A stretch of DNA of 64,000 nucleotides from Mesorhizobium norvegicum (lineage in GTDB: Bacteria; Pseudomonadota; Alphaproteobacteria; Rhizobiales; Rhizobiaceae). The notes below the pieces were generated by a model. It was not told where the DNA came from and did not search any database. It saw only the letters and a program-made list of their open reading frames with translations. The stretch spans positions 79,303-143,302 of the forward strand of contig NZ_SMYZ01000089.1 of NCBI RefSeq assembly GCF_004919685.1. The letters are read 5' to 3'. Below, in pieces: positions 16,469 to 24,804 of the stretch (within the stretch, counting starts at the first letter, position 1; the number at the start of each line of letters is the position of its first letter). The position numbers and the translations under genes were made by a program.

Positions 16469-17440
16469 ATGCCGATGACGGCGACGATGGGGCCAACCGC
16501 TTCGTTCAGGCTGATGACGGACGCGCTTCCGGAGCGGGATCGTGTCGAGGTCATGCGCGAGGTCTATGGCCGCACGGTGCTCAAGGTCGACCTCGATCCG
16601 CTTGGGCCCACGCAGGTCGATATGCGGGTGCGCGCCTTGCCCGGCCTCGGCATCGCCACGGGCACCTGCTCCGAATTCCGCGTCCATCATTCGACGCCGC
16701 TGATCGACAGCGACGATCTCGTCCTTCTGGCGGCCCTCGATGGCGCCAGCGTGATGAAGCATCGCGGCCGCGAGGAGCCGGTCGGCAATGGCCAGGCATT
16801 GATGATGAGCGGCGAGGAGGTCGGCCTCAATGTCATCCAGCCCGGCGGTCTTCGCTTCGTCAATATGAGCTTCTCGCTCAGAGCGCTTTCACCGCTGATC
16901 GGCGACCCGGCCCCGGCGCTGATGCAGCCGCTGCCGACCAGCGGCGGTGCGATGCGGCTGCTGCTCGACTATGTGCAGTCGATCCAGGATGCCGGCGACG
17001 TGCTGACGCCGGAGGCTTGGCATCTGGCGACGACGCATATTTTCGATCTCGTCGCCCTGGCCATGGGTGCCACCCGAGACGCAGCGGAAATCGCCCGGGG
17101 CCGAGGCGTGCGCGTGGCGCGGCTGCGCGCCATCAAGGCCGATATAACAGCCCATGGCGGCGACCTGTCGGCCGAAGACATCGCCCGCCGTCACCGCCTT
17201 TCCGCCCGCTACATCAGGAAGCTGTTCGAGCGCGAAGGCACGTCGCTGTCGGACTTCATGCTGTGCCAGCGCCTGCTGCGCGCGCACCGGATGCTTGGCG
17301 ATCCGCGCCAGGCCAGCCGCAGCATCACGGCCATCGCTTTCGAGGCCGGCTTCAACGACCTGTCCTATTTCAACCGGGCGTTCCGCCGGCGCTATGATGC
17401 GACGCCGTCCGATGTGCGGGCGGCCGCGTTGAAAGACTGA
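16469..17440 (+). CDS. AraC family transcriptional regulator
   Basis: A 323-residue regulator. Residues about 1-210 form a ligand-sensing AraC_binding_2 type domain (cupin-like; TGTCSEFRVHHSTP, GQALMMSGEEVG). The C-terminal 100 residues form the double helix-turn-helix, with SARYIRKLFEREGTSLSDFM as the first unit and SITAIAFEAGFNDLSYFNRA as the second, ending FRRRYDATPSDVR. An ATG at 16475 is an equally good start because the GGGGGA sequence is six bases before it. The target is unknown. The divergent three-gene operon at 15252-16287 and the convergent OsmC gene are candidates by position. Confidence 0.93.
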   Translation: MPMTATMGPTASFRLMTDALPERDRVEVMREVYGRTVLKVDLDPLGPTQVDMRVRALPGLGIATGTCSEFRVHHSTPLIDSDDLVLLAALDGASVMKHRGREEPVGNGQALMMSGEEVGLNVIQPGGLRFVNMSFSLRALSPLIGDPAPALMQPLPTSGGAMRLLLDYVQSIQDAGDVLTPEAWHLATTHIFDLVALAMGATRDAAEIARGRGVRVARLRAIKADITAHGGDLSAEDIARRHRLSARYIRKLFEREGTSLSDFMLCQRLLRAHRMLGDPRQASRSITAIAFEAGFNDLSYFNRAFRRRYDATPSDVRAAALKD

Positions 17441-17442
17441 CC

Positions 17443-17475
17443 GCAAACGAAAACGCCGGCCCAAGGGCCGGCGCT
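17443..17475 (-). terminator. Intrinsic terminator of osmC, in the convergent gap
   Basis: The stem CGCCGGCCC / GGGCCGGCG with an AA/TT loop at 17454-17473 is followed, on the minus strand, by GTTTTCGTTT. It can stop transcription of the minus-strand osmC and, without a T tract, may also slow the araC transcript. Confidence 0.8.
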
Positions 17476-17503
17476 GTCAGGATGGACTTGCCGTTCGCGC
17501 CCT

Positions 17504-17929
17504 TCAGCCGAGCTTGGCGTCGAGCGACACGTTTATGGCGCCGAGCGCCTTCGACACCGGGCAGCCGGCCTTGGCCTTTTCGGCCAGCTCCGTGAATTTC
17601 GCTGCATCGATGCCCGGCACCTTGCCGACTACGGTGAGGGCGCTGCCGGTGATCCCCGTGCCGGGAACCAGCGTCACCACGGCCTTGGCGTCGAGTTCGG
17701 TGGCGGGCGTGCCGTTCTCGGCCAGGAAATGTGAGAACTGCATGGCAAAGCAGCCGGCGTGCGCGGCGGCGATCAGCTCTTCCGGATTGGTGCCGGATTT
17801 GCCGCTTTCGTCCTCGAAGCGCGCCTTGAACGAATAGGGCGTGCCCTTCAGGGTTCCGCTCTGCGTGTCGAGCGTGCCCTTGCCCTCTTTCAGATTGCCT
17901 TTCCAGACGGCGTTTGCGGTGCGGTCCAT
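17504..17929 (-). CDS. OsmC family peroxiredoxin
   Basis: A 141-residue cytoplasmic thiol peroxidase that reduces organic hydroperoxides. The two redox cysteines are Cys60 in AAAHAGCFAMQFS and Cys123 in KAGCPVSKAL, and the conserved Glu precedes the first (TNPEELI). The start at 17929 is chosen over an in-frame upstream one because AGGAGGAATTC directly precedes it. It is followed by a clear terminator. Just upstream, at 17943-17978, a small tandem repeat GTTGTCGTGACT occurs, which may reflect operator duplication. It is likely induced by oxidative or osmotic stress, as known for the family. Confidence 0.93.
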   Translation of the reverse strand: MDRTANAVWKGNLKEGKGTLDTQSGTLKGTPYSFKARFEDESGKSGTNPEELIAAAHAGCFAMQFSHFLAENGTPATELDAKAVVTLVPGTGITGSALTVVGKVPGIDAAKFTELAEKAKAGCPVSKALGAINVSLDAKLG

Positions 17930-17942
17930 GAATTCCTCCTGG

Positions 17943-17978
17943 GTTGTCGTGACTGGGGTTGTCGTGACTTGTTGTCGG
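17943..17978. repeat. Short tandem repeat in the osmC leader
   Basis: GTTGTCGTGACT occurs twice, separated by a few bases, followed by a third partial copy GTTGTCG. It lies within the first 50 bp upstream of the osmC start codon. Confidence 0.5.
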
Positions 17979-18169
17979 GGCTGAGCCCGGCGTCCGGTCA
18001 ACTATAGCGCGCGCGGGCGCGAAGGCTACTGCGCACTTTGAACCGCGGCACGGTGTCGGCGATGGTGGTCAAATTTTTTGGAAAAAATGCAGGCGCAAAA
18101 ATGTCGACTTTGATGGGCCTCGCCCGTCCTGCGGGTGGCCACGCTAGTGATGGCCGGATGGAGGTTCAT

Positions 18170-18388
18170 ATGAATATGCTGTTTTGTGCGCAGTGGAAAA
18201 ACACCGGCCGAAGTGTCGGCAGGCAGGAGGCCGACTGGATGCACCAGCCCGTCTCCTGCTTCGGCCGGTTTCTGGCGGCGGTTGCCATCATCGGGGTTGC
18301 GGTGTGCATTCTCGACCATGCAGCCGCGGGCAAGGGCCGGGCCTACAGCCTGATCGCCTCATCCTATGATTCGTCAGAAGGGAGATAG
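18170..18388 (+). CDS. Possible small membrane protein of 72 residues
   Basis: The frame starts MNMLFCAQWKNTG after a good ribosome site (GGAGGTTCAT). It contains one hydrophobic stretch, FLAAVAIIGVAVCIL, preceded by polar residues. It ends three bases before the YCII gene, so the two could form an operon. No family was recognised. A competing frame on the other strand (18026-18319) weakens the call. Confidence 0.45.
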   Translation: MNMLFCAQWKNTGRSVGRQEADWMHQPVSCFGRFLAAVAIIGVAVCILDHAAAGKGRAYSLIASSYDSSEGR

Positions 18389-18391
18389 AAG

Positions 18392-18748
18392 ATGAAATAT
18401 GTTTGCCTGGTCTACGGTGAGGAAAAAGATCTCCATGCCATGACGACAGAGCGTCTGGCCAAACTTGACGCCGACTCGCTGGCTCATGACCGGTCATTGG
18501 ACCAACGCGGGATACTGATCATCGCGCAGGCGCTGCAATCGGTGAAGACGTCGAAAACCCTTCGCAGACGCAAGGGCAAGAGCCTGGTCACCGACGGTCC
18601 GTTCGCCGAAACCAAGGAGCAATTGCTCGGCTTCGTCATGATTGAGGCCGAGAATCTCGACGAAGCGCTGGAGATCGCCAGCGAGATTCCGCTGGCCGAA
18701 ATCGGCACTATCGAGGTGCGCGCGATCTACAATGTGCCGGGATCGTAG
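18392..18748 (+). CDS. YCII/DGPF domain protein
   Basis: A 118-residue protein of the YCII-related family. It begins MKYVCLVYGEE and contains the family signature VTDGPFAETKEQLLGF. Such proteins form dimeric ferredoxin-like folds; in Alphaproteobacteria many sit beside ECF sigma factors, but none is seen here. The ribosome site GAAGGGAGATAG is good. A function beyond the fold is not known. Confidence 0.9.
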   Translation: MKYVCLVYGEEKDLHAMTTERLAKLDADSLAHDRSLDQRGILIIAQALQSVKTSKTLRRRKGKSLVTDGPFAETKEQLLGFVMIEAENLDEALEIASEIPLAEIGTIEVRAIYNVPGS

Positions 18749-18898
18749 ATGCGATTCCTTTGCGGCCGCCGTCTGGGGGGCGGCTCCGTGGGGAGCGCTT
18801 GACGGAGGGGCCGAGGTTTCTTCGCCGGGCGCAACTTTTGCGTGTTGAAGCACCGCACGAGTTCTCTTATCGTCACGGCGGTTTTGGGGGATGTCGGC

Positions 18899-19426
18899 AT
18901 GCCGTTCTTGATTGCTATCCTTGGCGTGTTGGGCGCGGCGGCGTTCTGGTGGTATCGGATGAAGGCGATGAACGATGCGGCTCGGGAGGTTGCGGACGTC
19001 GTCGGGCGCGTGCAAGGCAACATCCGCCGCAAAAAGCTGCGCAAGCAGGCGGCCCTGTCGCCGCTGACGGCGATCGATGATCCGGTTTTAGCGGCGGCAA
19101 CGCTCATCACCGCCATCGTCTCCGAGAATGGGCCAATCCTGCCGCAGCGCGAGGCTGTCATTCGCGCGGTGATTTCCGAGATCGCCGACAAGAAGAAAAC
19201 GGACGAAGCGGTGGTCTACGCCAAATGGGCGGCGTCACAGATCGACGACACCACTATCGTCATCGACAAGCTGGCGCCGTTCCTGCGCGAACGCCTCGAT
19301 GTCGCTGAGCGAAACGATCTGCTGCAGATGGTCAACCGCGCAGCCCAAGGCGGGGAGAAACGCCTGGAGATATCCGACCAGAGGATATTGCGGCTGCGGC
19401 AGAAGCTGGGTTTCGAGGTGAACTGA
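18899..19426 (+). CDS. TerB-like domain protein with N-terminal membrane helix
   Basis: A 175-residue protein with one hydrophobic N-terminal helix (FLIAILGVLGAAAFWWY), then a basic segment (NIRRKKLRKQ). A helical domain from about residue 60 (NGPILPQREAVIRAVISEIA) matches the TerB-like fold seen in tellurite-resistance and stress proteins. The start at 18899 is preferred because GGGGGA lies eight bases upstream; an in-frame TTG at 18842 is possible. The gene is convergent with the UbiH-type gene. A second TerB-like protein occurs at 43572. The role is unknown. Confidence 0.75.
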   Translation: MPFLIAILGVLGAAAFWWYRMKAMNDAAREVADVVGRVQGNIRRKKLRKQAALSPLTAIDDPVLAAATLITAIVSENGPILPQREAVIRAVISEIADKKKTDEAVVYAKWAASQIDDTTIVIDKLAPFLRERLDVAERNDLLQMVNRAAQGGEKRLEISDQRILRLRQKLGFEVN

Positions 19427-19436
19427 GCGACAGCGC

Positions 19437-20699
19437 TCAGATCGCCTCGCCCTTCAACAGTCGCGGTGTGCTGGCGGACAGTCCCGACGCCTGTCGGATA
19501 AAAAAATCCTTCAGGCGCGGCATGCGTTCGACGAGACCGAGGCCGATGTCGCGGACGGTTCGCAGCGGGCCGATGTCGTTGGAAAACAGCCGGTTCAGCA
19601 CATCCGTGGTGACGCCCATCTGCACCGTGTCGAAGCGGCGCCACTGCTGGTAGCGTTCGAGCACGTCGAGCGCGCCGATGTCCTGGCCGAGCCGGTCGGC
19701 CTCGACGATTACTTCGGCAAGCGCCGCCACATCCTTGAAGCCGAGATTGAGGCCCTGGCCGGCGATCGGGTGGATGCCGTGGGCGGCGTCGCCCGCGAGC
19801 GCGATGCGCGGCGCGACGAAAGCACGCGCAATGGTCAGGCCGAGCGGCCAGGCGCGCGGCTTGTCGGCGACGCGGATCTCGCCAAGCTTCAGGCCAAAAC
19901 GCTGTTCGAGTTCGTGCTCGAAGACGAGATCGTCACCGGCAACCAGCTTCTCGGCATCTTGCGTGCGCTCGACCCAGACGATCGACGAGCGGTTGGTGCC
20001 GTCCTCATCGGGCTTGAGCGGCAGTGTGGCGAACGGGCCGGCAGGCAGGAAATGCTCCTCGGCGCGGCCGTTGTGCGGGCGTTCATGCGCCACGGTGCAG
20101 ACGATGCCGGACTGGCCATATTCCCACTTCACCGTCTTGATGCCGGCCATGTCGCGCAGCCTGGAGTTGACGCCGTCGGCGGCGACCAGCAGCCGGGTCT
20201 TCAGCGTCGCACCGTCGGCGAGATGCACGGTGATGCCGGCGCCGTTGGTCTCGAAACCCTGCACGGCGACGCCTTCGATGATGTCGATGCCGAGTTTTTG
20301 GGCGCTGGCCCGCAAGGCGCCGTTCAGCACCTTGTTGGCGACCATATGCGCAAACGGCTCGCCCGGCGCCACTTCGCCGTCGAAGGTCAGGAACACCGGG
20401 CGCACCGGATCTGAGGTGCGCGAATCGGTGATGATCATCTCGGTGATCGCCTGCGCCTGCGGCGCGATCTCGGCCCACACGCCAAGCTGGTCGAGCATGC
20501 GGCAGGCGGCGGCGGCAATGGCCGAAGCGCGGCCATCCCTTTGCCAGACGCCAGCGGGTGCAGCATCGACGAGAGCGATGGCGAGACCCGGGCGCGCCTG
20601 CTTCAGTGACACGGCGCTGGCCAAGCCGACATAGCCGGCACCGGCGACCAGAACATCGAGGCCGGATCTGGTTTTCGTGTCCGCCTTGCGTTCCATCAT
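19437..20699 (-). CDS. UbiH/COQ6 family FAD-dependent hydroxylase (ubiquinone biosynthesis)
   Basis: A 420-residue flavoprotein monooxygenase. It has the N-terminal FAD-binding VLVAGAGYVGLASAVSL, the mid-protein DG motif AADGVNSRLRDM, and the GD motif ALAGDAAHGIHPIAGQG. This set is typical of the UbiH/UbiF/UbiL enzymes that add hydroxyl groups to the ubiquinone ring. Which ring position it modifies cannot be told. The start is the first ATG of a pair, preceded by AAGGAGCGAAG. It is transcribed away from tesB across a 96-bp gap, which must contain both promoters. Confidence 0.9.
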   Translation of the reverse strand: MMERKADTKTRSGLDVLVAGAGYVGLASAVSLKQARPGLAIALVDAAPAGVWQRDGRASAIAAAACRMLDQLGVWAEIAPQAQAITEMIITDSRTSDPVRPVFLTFDGEVAPGEPFAHMVANKVLNGALRASAQKLGIDIIEGVAVQGFETNGAGITVHLADGATLKTRLLVAADGVNSRLRDMAGIKTVKWEYGQSGIVCTVAHERPHNGRAEEHFLPAGPFATLPLKPDEDGTNRSSIVWVERTQDAEKLVAGDDLVFEHELEQRFGLKLGEIRVADKPRAWPLGLTIARAFVAPRIALAGDAAHGIHPIAGQGLNLGFKDVAALAEVIVEADRLGQDIGALDVLERYQQWRRFDTVQMGVTTDVLNRLFSNDIGPLRTVRDIGLGLVERMPRLKDFFIRQASGLSASTPRLLKGEAI

Positions 20700-20795
20700 C
20701 TTCGCTCCTTGCGCGCCGGCCGGGTCTTGCGCCCTTGACTGCCTGTCCGTCCTGTCGGAAACCGCCATAACACTTCTGCGGCGAGGGCGCGAAAT

Positions 20796-21671
20796 ATGAC
20801 GGCAGCCATGGACGAGCTTCTCGGCATTCTCGACCTCGAGAAGCTGGAACACAATCTGTATCGTGGTCGCAGCCCCCTGCTCGACTGGCAGCGCGTCTTC
20901 GGCGGCCAGACCATTGCCCAGGCGCTGGTGGCGGCGCAGCGAACCGTCGATCCCGATCGCCATGTGCATTCGCTGCACGGCTATTTCATGCGGCCCGGCG
21001 ACACCAAGGTGCCGATCGTCTACGAGGTCGACCGCATCCGCGACGGCGGCTCCTTCACCACGCGCCGCGTGGTGGCGATCCAGCACGGCCAGGCGATCTT
21101 TTCCCTGGAAGCCTCGTTCCAGCAGGACGAGGTCGGTCTCGAGCACCAGGTGCCGATGCCGCAGGACGTTCCGGGGCCGGACACATTGCTGTCGCAGCGC
21201 GAATTGCTGGGCAAGTTCGGCGAGGCGGTGCCCGAAGGCATCAAACGCTACTGGGAGCGCGACCGGCCGATCGAGATGAAGCCGGTGATGCTGAAGCATT
21301 ACACAAGCCGTGAAAAGCTGGAGCCGAAGCAGAACATCTGGATCCGCACCACCGGTCCGGTGCCGGCGGATCGCGCCATCCAGGCGGCGGTGCTTGCCTA
21401 TCTCTCAGACATGACGCTGCTCGACACCTCGACCTTCGCGCATGGCCGAGCCATTTTCGATCGGGATATCCAGGCGGCGAGCCTCGACCACGCCATGTGG
21501 TTCCACCGCAGCCATGCACTAGACGACTGGATGCTCTACACGCAGGACAGCCCGTCGACGCAGGGGTCGCGCGGCTTTACGCGCGGGTCGCTGTTTGCCC
21601 GCGACGGCACGCTGATCGCCTCGGTTGCACAGGAAGGGCTGATCCGACTCAAGCGATCGCCTGCAGAGTAG
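20796..21671 (+). CDS. tesB: Acyl-CoA thioesterase II
   Basis: TesB hydrolyses medium- and long-chain acyl-CoA to free fatty acid and CoA. The 291-residue double hot-dog protein has the N-terminal RGRSPLLDWQRVFGGQTIAQA signature, with HSLHGYFMRPGD following. The C-terminal half has the catalytic Asp region AYLSDMTLLDTS and the end MWFHRSHALDDWMLY. Length is standard. It lies divergent from the UbiH-type gene and is followed by a terminator. Confidence 0.95.
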   Translation: MTAAMDELLGILDLEKLEHNLYRGRSPLLDWQRVFGGQTIAQALVAAQRTVDPDRHVHSLHGYFMRPGDTKVPIVYEVDRIRDGGSFTTRRVVAIQHGQAIFSLEASFQQDEVGLEHQVPMPQDVPGPDTLLSQRELLGKFGEAVPEGIKRYWERDRPIEMKPVMLKHYTSREKLEPKQNIWIRTTGPVPADRAIQAAVLAYLSDMTLLDTSTFAHGRAIFDRDIQAASLDHAMWFHRSHALDDWMLYTQDSPSTQGSRGFTRGSLFARDGTLIASVAQEGLIRLKRSPAE

Positions 21672-21698
21672 GCATTTTGGGAAAATTGCCTACTTTTT
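21668..21698 (+). terminator. Intrinsic terminator of tesB
   Basis: The stem GTAGGCA (21668-21674) pairs with TGCCTAC (21687-21693), extended by TTTT/AAAA, and is followed by TTTTT. The first stem bases overlap the tesB stop codon. Confidence 0.85.
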
Positions 21699-21790
21699 AA
21701 GCAGTTGTATCGCCGCAGCTGTGAGCAGGTTGCGTCGGAACGCTCCTCAATCTCTTTGTTTACAACGGGTTAATACCCTGCTTCGGCACT

Positions 21791-21806
21791 TGGCACGGAG
21801 CTTGAA
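21791..21806 (+). promoter_or_regulatory. Sigma-54-like promoter for glnK-amtB
   Basis: TGGCACGGAGCTTGAA matches the -24/-12 pattern TGGCAC-N5-TTGCA with one change in the -12 element. It lies about 83 bp before glnK. Nitrogen-regulated glnK-amtB operons are commonly transcribed from sigma-54 promoters with NtrC; I did not find a clear NtrC site. Confidence 0.6.
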
Positions 21807-21888
21807 TCCTCGTGGGCACTCTCCGGCTCTTTGGGATCGGTGAAGGTGTGCAAACGCGGGGGACCGCAACAGCAAAGGGTGAAACCTT

Positions 21889-22227
21889 ATGAAAATCGTG
21901 ATGGCAATCATCAAGCCGTTCAAGCTCGACGAGGTACGCGAAGCGCTTACCGCCGTCGGCATCCAGGGCCTGACCGTCACCGAAGTCAAAGGCTACGGGC
22001 GTCAGAAAGGGCATACGGAAATCTATCGCGGGGCGGAATACGCGGTCAGCTTCCTGCCGAAGATCAAGATCGAAGTCGCGGTCAGTGCCGACATGGTCGA
22101 CAAGGCCGTCGAAGCTATCACAGCCGCCGCCAAGACCGGCCAGATCGGCGACGGCAAGATCTTCGTTTTCGGCATCGATCAGGCGGTGCGCATCCGCACC
22201 GGCGAAACAGACACCGACGCGCTCTGA
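21889..22227 (+). CDS. glnK: Nitrogen regulatory protein P-II
   Basis: A 112-residue P-II signal protein that binds 2-oxoglutarate and ATP/ADP and, by binding AmtB, blocks ammonium uptake when nitrogen is ample. The T-loop contains the uridylylated tyrosine Tyr51 in RGAEYAVSFLPK. The start MKIVMAIIKPFKLDEV and the end GKIFVFGIDQAVRIRTGETD are standard. It is named glnK rather than glnB because amtB follows 31 bases after its stop. A sigma-54-like promoter lies upstream. Confidence 0.96.
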   Translation: MKIVMAIIKPFKLDEVREALTAVGIQGLTVTEVKGYGRQKGHTEIYRGAEYAVSFLPKIKIEVAVSADMVDKAVEAITAAAKTGQIGDGKIFVFGIDQAVRIRTGETDTDAL

Positions 22228-22258
22228 GCGGCGATCACGTATTCCAATGGAGAGTTCA

Positions 22259-23614
22259 ATGAATATTCCTTCCACCTTGAAGACGACGGGACGAGCCGCC
22301 CTTTTGGCTTCGCTCGTTCTCGCAGCATTGGGCACGGTCGCCGCCTTCGCGCAGGAAGCGGCTCCTGCCGCGGCCGCGGCTGCGCCGGCTGCCGCCCCGA
22401 CCCCGGTGCTCGACACCGGCAACACCGCCTGGATGCTGACCTCGACGGCGCTCGTGCTGATGATGACCATCCCGGGCCTGGCGCTTTTCTACGGCGGCAT
22501 GGTGCGCAAGAAGAACGTGCTCGCCACCATCATGCAGAGCTTTGCCATCACCTGCCTGGTGACGGTGCTGTGGTTCATGTTCGGCTATTCGCTGGCCTTC
22601 TCCGACGGCGGCGGCGTGAACAGCTACATCGGCGGCACTTCGAAATTCTTCCATCACGGCATCACCACTGCCTCGCTGTGGCTGCCGGGCGTCGCGAACA
22701 TTCCTGAATTCGTCTTCTCGATGTTCCAGATGACCTTCGCCATCATCACCCCGGCGCTGATTGCCGGCGCCTTCGCCGAACGCTTCAAATTCTCGGCGCT
22801 GCTGATCTTCATGGCGCTGTGGCTGCTCGTCGTCTACGTGCCGATCGCGCATTGGGTCTGGGGCGGCGGCTTCCTCGGCACGGCTGGCGTGCTCGACTTT
22901 GCCGGCGGCACGGTCGTCCACATCAACGCCGGTGTCGCCGGTCTCGTCTGCGCGCTGGTTCTCGGCAAGCGCGAGGGCTACGGCACCACCAACATGGCGC
23001 CGCACAACCTGGTCTATTCGGTGATCGGTGCTTCGCTGCTGTGGGTCGGCTGGTTCGGCTTCAACGCCGGTTCGGAACTGGCTGCCGACGGCCTTGCCGG
23101 CGCTGCCATGCTCAACACCCAGGTTGCCACCGCCGCGGCGGCTCTGGCCTGGATGTTCGCCGAATGGATCGTCGCCAAGAAGCCTTCGGTGCTCGGCATC
23201 ATCTCGGGTGCAGTTGCCGGCCTCGTCGCGGTGACGCCGGCTTCCGGCTTCGTCAACCCGACCGGCGCCTTCATCGTCGGCATCGTTGCCGGCGTCCTCT
23301 GCTACCTCTCGGCGGTCAAGGTCAAGCACATGTTCGGCTATGACGACTCGCTCGATGCCTTCGGCGTGCACGGCGTCGGCGGTGTGATCGGCGCTCTACT
23401 CACCGGCGTGCTCGCCGATCCGGCGATCAACAGCCTCGGTGCGGGTGCTTCGCTCGGCAAGCAGATCTACGGCGTTGCCGTCACCATTGTGTGGACGGCG
23501 ATTGCCACCTTCGTGATCCTCTACATCGTCAAGGCGCTGGTCGGCCTGCGTCCGACGACCCAGGAAGAGGTCGAAGGCCTCGACATCTCCCAGCATGGCG
23601 AAGTGGTGCCGTAA
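22259..23614 (+). CDS. amtB: Ammonium transporter
   Basis: A 451-residue inner-membrane ammonia channel. It has a cleaved N-terminal signal (LLASLVLAALGTVAAFAQ), an Ala/Pro-rich linker and eleven helices. Signatures include FYGGMVRKKNVL, and the conserved His pair of the pore is expected in GVAGLVCALVLG-flanking helices and in FGVHGVGGVIGAL. GGAGAG precedes the ATG. It is co-transcribed with glnK, whose product binds it from the cytoplasm. A GC-rich hairpin and then a palindromic repeat follow the gene. Confidence 0.96.
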   Translation: MNIPSTLKTTGRAALLASLVLAALGTVAAFAQEAAPAAAAAAPAAAPTPVLDTGNTAWMLTSTALVLMMTIPGLALFYGGMVRKKNVLATIMQSFAITCLVTVLWFMFGYSLAFSDGGGVNSYIGGTSKFFHHGITTASLWLPGVANIPEFVFSMFQMTFAIITPALIAGAFAERFKFSALLIFMALWLLVVYVPIAHWVWGGGFLGTAGVLDFAGGTVVHINAGVAGLVCALVLGKREGYGTTNMAPHNLVYSVIGASLLWVGWFGFNAGSELAADGLAGAAMLNTQVATAAAALAWMFAEWIVAKKPSVLGIISGAVAGLVAVTPASGFVNPTGAFIVGIVAGVLCYLSAVKVKHMFGYDDSLDAFGVHGVGGVIGALLTGVLADPAINSLGAGASLGKQIYGVAVTIVWTAIATFVILYIVKALVGLRPTTQEEVEGLDISQHGEVVP

Positions 23615-23629
23615 GGCCAGCTTAGCCAC

Positions 23630-23661
23630 GGGGCCGACGGAACCCTCCTCCCGCCGGCCCC
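23630..23661 (+). terminator. GC-rich hairpin after amtB
   Basis: GGGGCCGACGG pairs with CCGCCGGCCCC across a 10-base loop, 15 bp past the amtB stop. It lacks a T tract, so termination is not certain. Confidence 0.4.
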
Positions 23662-23673
23662 CTGTCTTCCGAC

Positions 23674-23717
23674 GCAATTCCGGACGGAAAACCGCTACAC
23701 ACTTTTCCTGGAATTGC
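23674..23717. repeat. Rhizobial palindromic repeat, AATTCC-type module
   Basis: A 44-bp element with ends GCAATTCC / GGAATTGC and internal GGAAAACCG. It is the reverse complement, with few changes, of the element at 34480-34523 and resembles 44806-44849. Together with two hairpins it fills the gap 23615-23943, in which no gene was seen. Confidence 0.85.
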
Positions 23718-23762
23718 TTTAAAAAATCCCGTCGTGACGCTCCCGAAAGGAGTTCACGCATT

Positions 23763-23794
23763 GAGGCCCGGATCACGTCCGGGCCTCTTTTTTT
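23763..23794 (+). terminator. Strong intrinsic terminator downstream of amtB
   Basis: A perfect 10-bp stem GAGGCCCGGA / TCCGGGCCTC with loop TCACG is followed by seven T. It is 149 bp after amtB and probably ends the glnK-amtB transcript. Confidence 0.92.
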
Positions 23795-23943
23795 GGTACA
23801 ATCGCCCTGCCAATGCCGGGATACGGGCAATCACGTTCGTGTGATCAAGATTTTTGAGGAAACATCGACCGCTCTGGTTCCGAACTGTGGGGACGATCGT
23901 CGTTCTGACGCTCGTGCCAAACAACAGGGAAGGAAACCATCTC

Positions 23944-24219
23944 ATGAGCCTCAAGAACATCTGCCTCGGGGCGCTCGCTCTTGCCATGGTCAGCGGCACG
24001 GCATTTGCCGGCGCTCTCGATGAACCGGACAACATGGCACCGTTCTTCACCGACGCGGGCATGAAAACCATGAAGCCCAAGGCCGAATTCAAGGCCGCCT
24101 GGGATTCGATGGCGAAGGACAAGCAGGGCGCGATGATGAAGGAATGCCAGGACGCGGCGATGAGCAAGCCGCATGCGGAGTTCTGCGCGAACCTGCAGGC
24201 GCTCGGCGGCGCCAACTGA
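23944..24219 (+). CDS. Small exported protein of unknown function
   Basis: A 91-residue protein with a signal peptide (ICLGALALAMVSGTAFA). The mature part is Lys- and Met-rich, with two cysteines in KECQDAAM and EFCANLQAL. A ribosome site AGGGAAGGAAACC supports the start. It is flanked by strong terminators on both sides and is therefore a single-gene unit. No family recognised; the small, charged, helical mature domain suggests a periplasmic protein. Confidence 0.75.
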   Translation: MSLKNICLGALALAMVSGTAFAGALDEPDNMAPFFTDAGMKTMKPKAEFKAAWDSMAKDKQGAMMKECQDAAMSKPHAEFCANLQALGGAN

Positions 24220-24228
24220 TTTTGCCGC

Positions 24229-24255
24229 GATCGGGCCGAGGCCCGATCTTTTGTT
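24229..24255 (+). terminator. Intrinsic terminator of the small exported protein
   Basis: GATCGGGC (24229-24236) pairs with GCCCGATC (24241-24248) over a CGAG loop and is followed by TTTTGTT. Confidence 0.85.
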
Positions 24256-24311
24256 GCCAAACGACCAATGGCGGGCTCGCAGGCCCGCCATCGTTTCGGT
24301 AGGCGGCAGCT

Positions 24312-24683
24312 TTATCCGCCGGCGCCGTCGTCCATCATGGTGCCGGTCAGCGCCTCATAGGCAGTGCTGCACGTCCGGGACTGGGGGCAATTCCTGACAA
24401 TCAGCACGGGCGCCACTGTCAGGACCGCGGCGATCAAAATCTGCAGGCCGAGACCCGGCACTCCAAATCCCTTGCCGAAAAGACCTCTGCACAGAAAATA
24501 CAGGCCTTGTCCCAGGCAGGCTGTGGCGAGGATGTGCAGGAGCGGGCCGGTCGCTCGGGCAAAGGGCGTCACGTAGCCGTCCGGGAAGCCCACCATGCCG
24601 AGTTCGACAAACCAGTGCGAAGCGAGCAGGAGACTGAGCCCTGCCCAGGCCAGAGCCGCCACGCGAAGGAAGACGGATTGCAT
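24312..24683 (-). CDS. Small membrane protein of unknown function
   Basis: A 123-residue protein with about three or four membrane helices (LRVAALAWAGLSLLLASHW, ATGPLLHILATACLGQGLYF, ILIAAVLTVAPVLIV). The C-terminal tail is short and has cysteines in RNCPQSRTC. The ATG at 24683 is preferred; a GTG in frame at 24716 would add eleven residues. It is divergent from ftsK, and a CtrA-type box lies between them. No family recognised. Confidence 0.65.
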   Translation of the reverse strand: MQSVFLRVAALAWAGLSLLLASHWFVELGMVGFPDGYVTPFARATGPLLHILATACLGQGLYFLCRGLFGKGFGVPGLGLQILIAAVLTVAPVLIVRNCPQSRTCSTAYEALTGTMMDDGAGG

Positions 24684-24789
24684 GCCTCGACCCAAATTGG
24701 TGACCCCTGCGCCCACTTTCGGGCAATGCCTCGGGAAGCAAGCGGCTCAACCGGCGGTAACGAGGTTTGATCATCTCAACCTCTTATAG

Positions 24790-24804
24790 TTAATGCGCCC
24801 TTAA
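24790..24804. promoter_or_regulatory. CtrA-type box TTAA-N7-TTAA upstream of ftsK
   Basis: TTAATGCGCCCTTAAC is an exact TTAA-N7-TTAA match, 81 bp before the ftsK start and 107 bp before the divergent small membrane protein. A GAATC site (CcrM type) is at 24830. Together they suggest cell-cycle control. Confidence 0.6.

Noticed and set aside
18026..18319. A 97-codon frame on the minus strand between osmC and the YCII gene
   Set aside because: It competes with a plus-strand frame that has a better ribosome site and lies in the operon direction of the YCII gene. It shows no signal or motif.
19437..21299. A 620-codon read-through of the UbiH-type gene into the region antisense to tesB
   Set aside because: The start with AAGGAGCGAAG at 20699 gives the standard N terminus with the FAD motif. 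The upstream part is a mirror of tesB.
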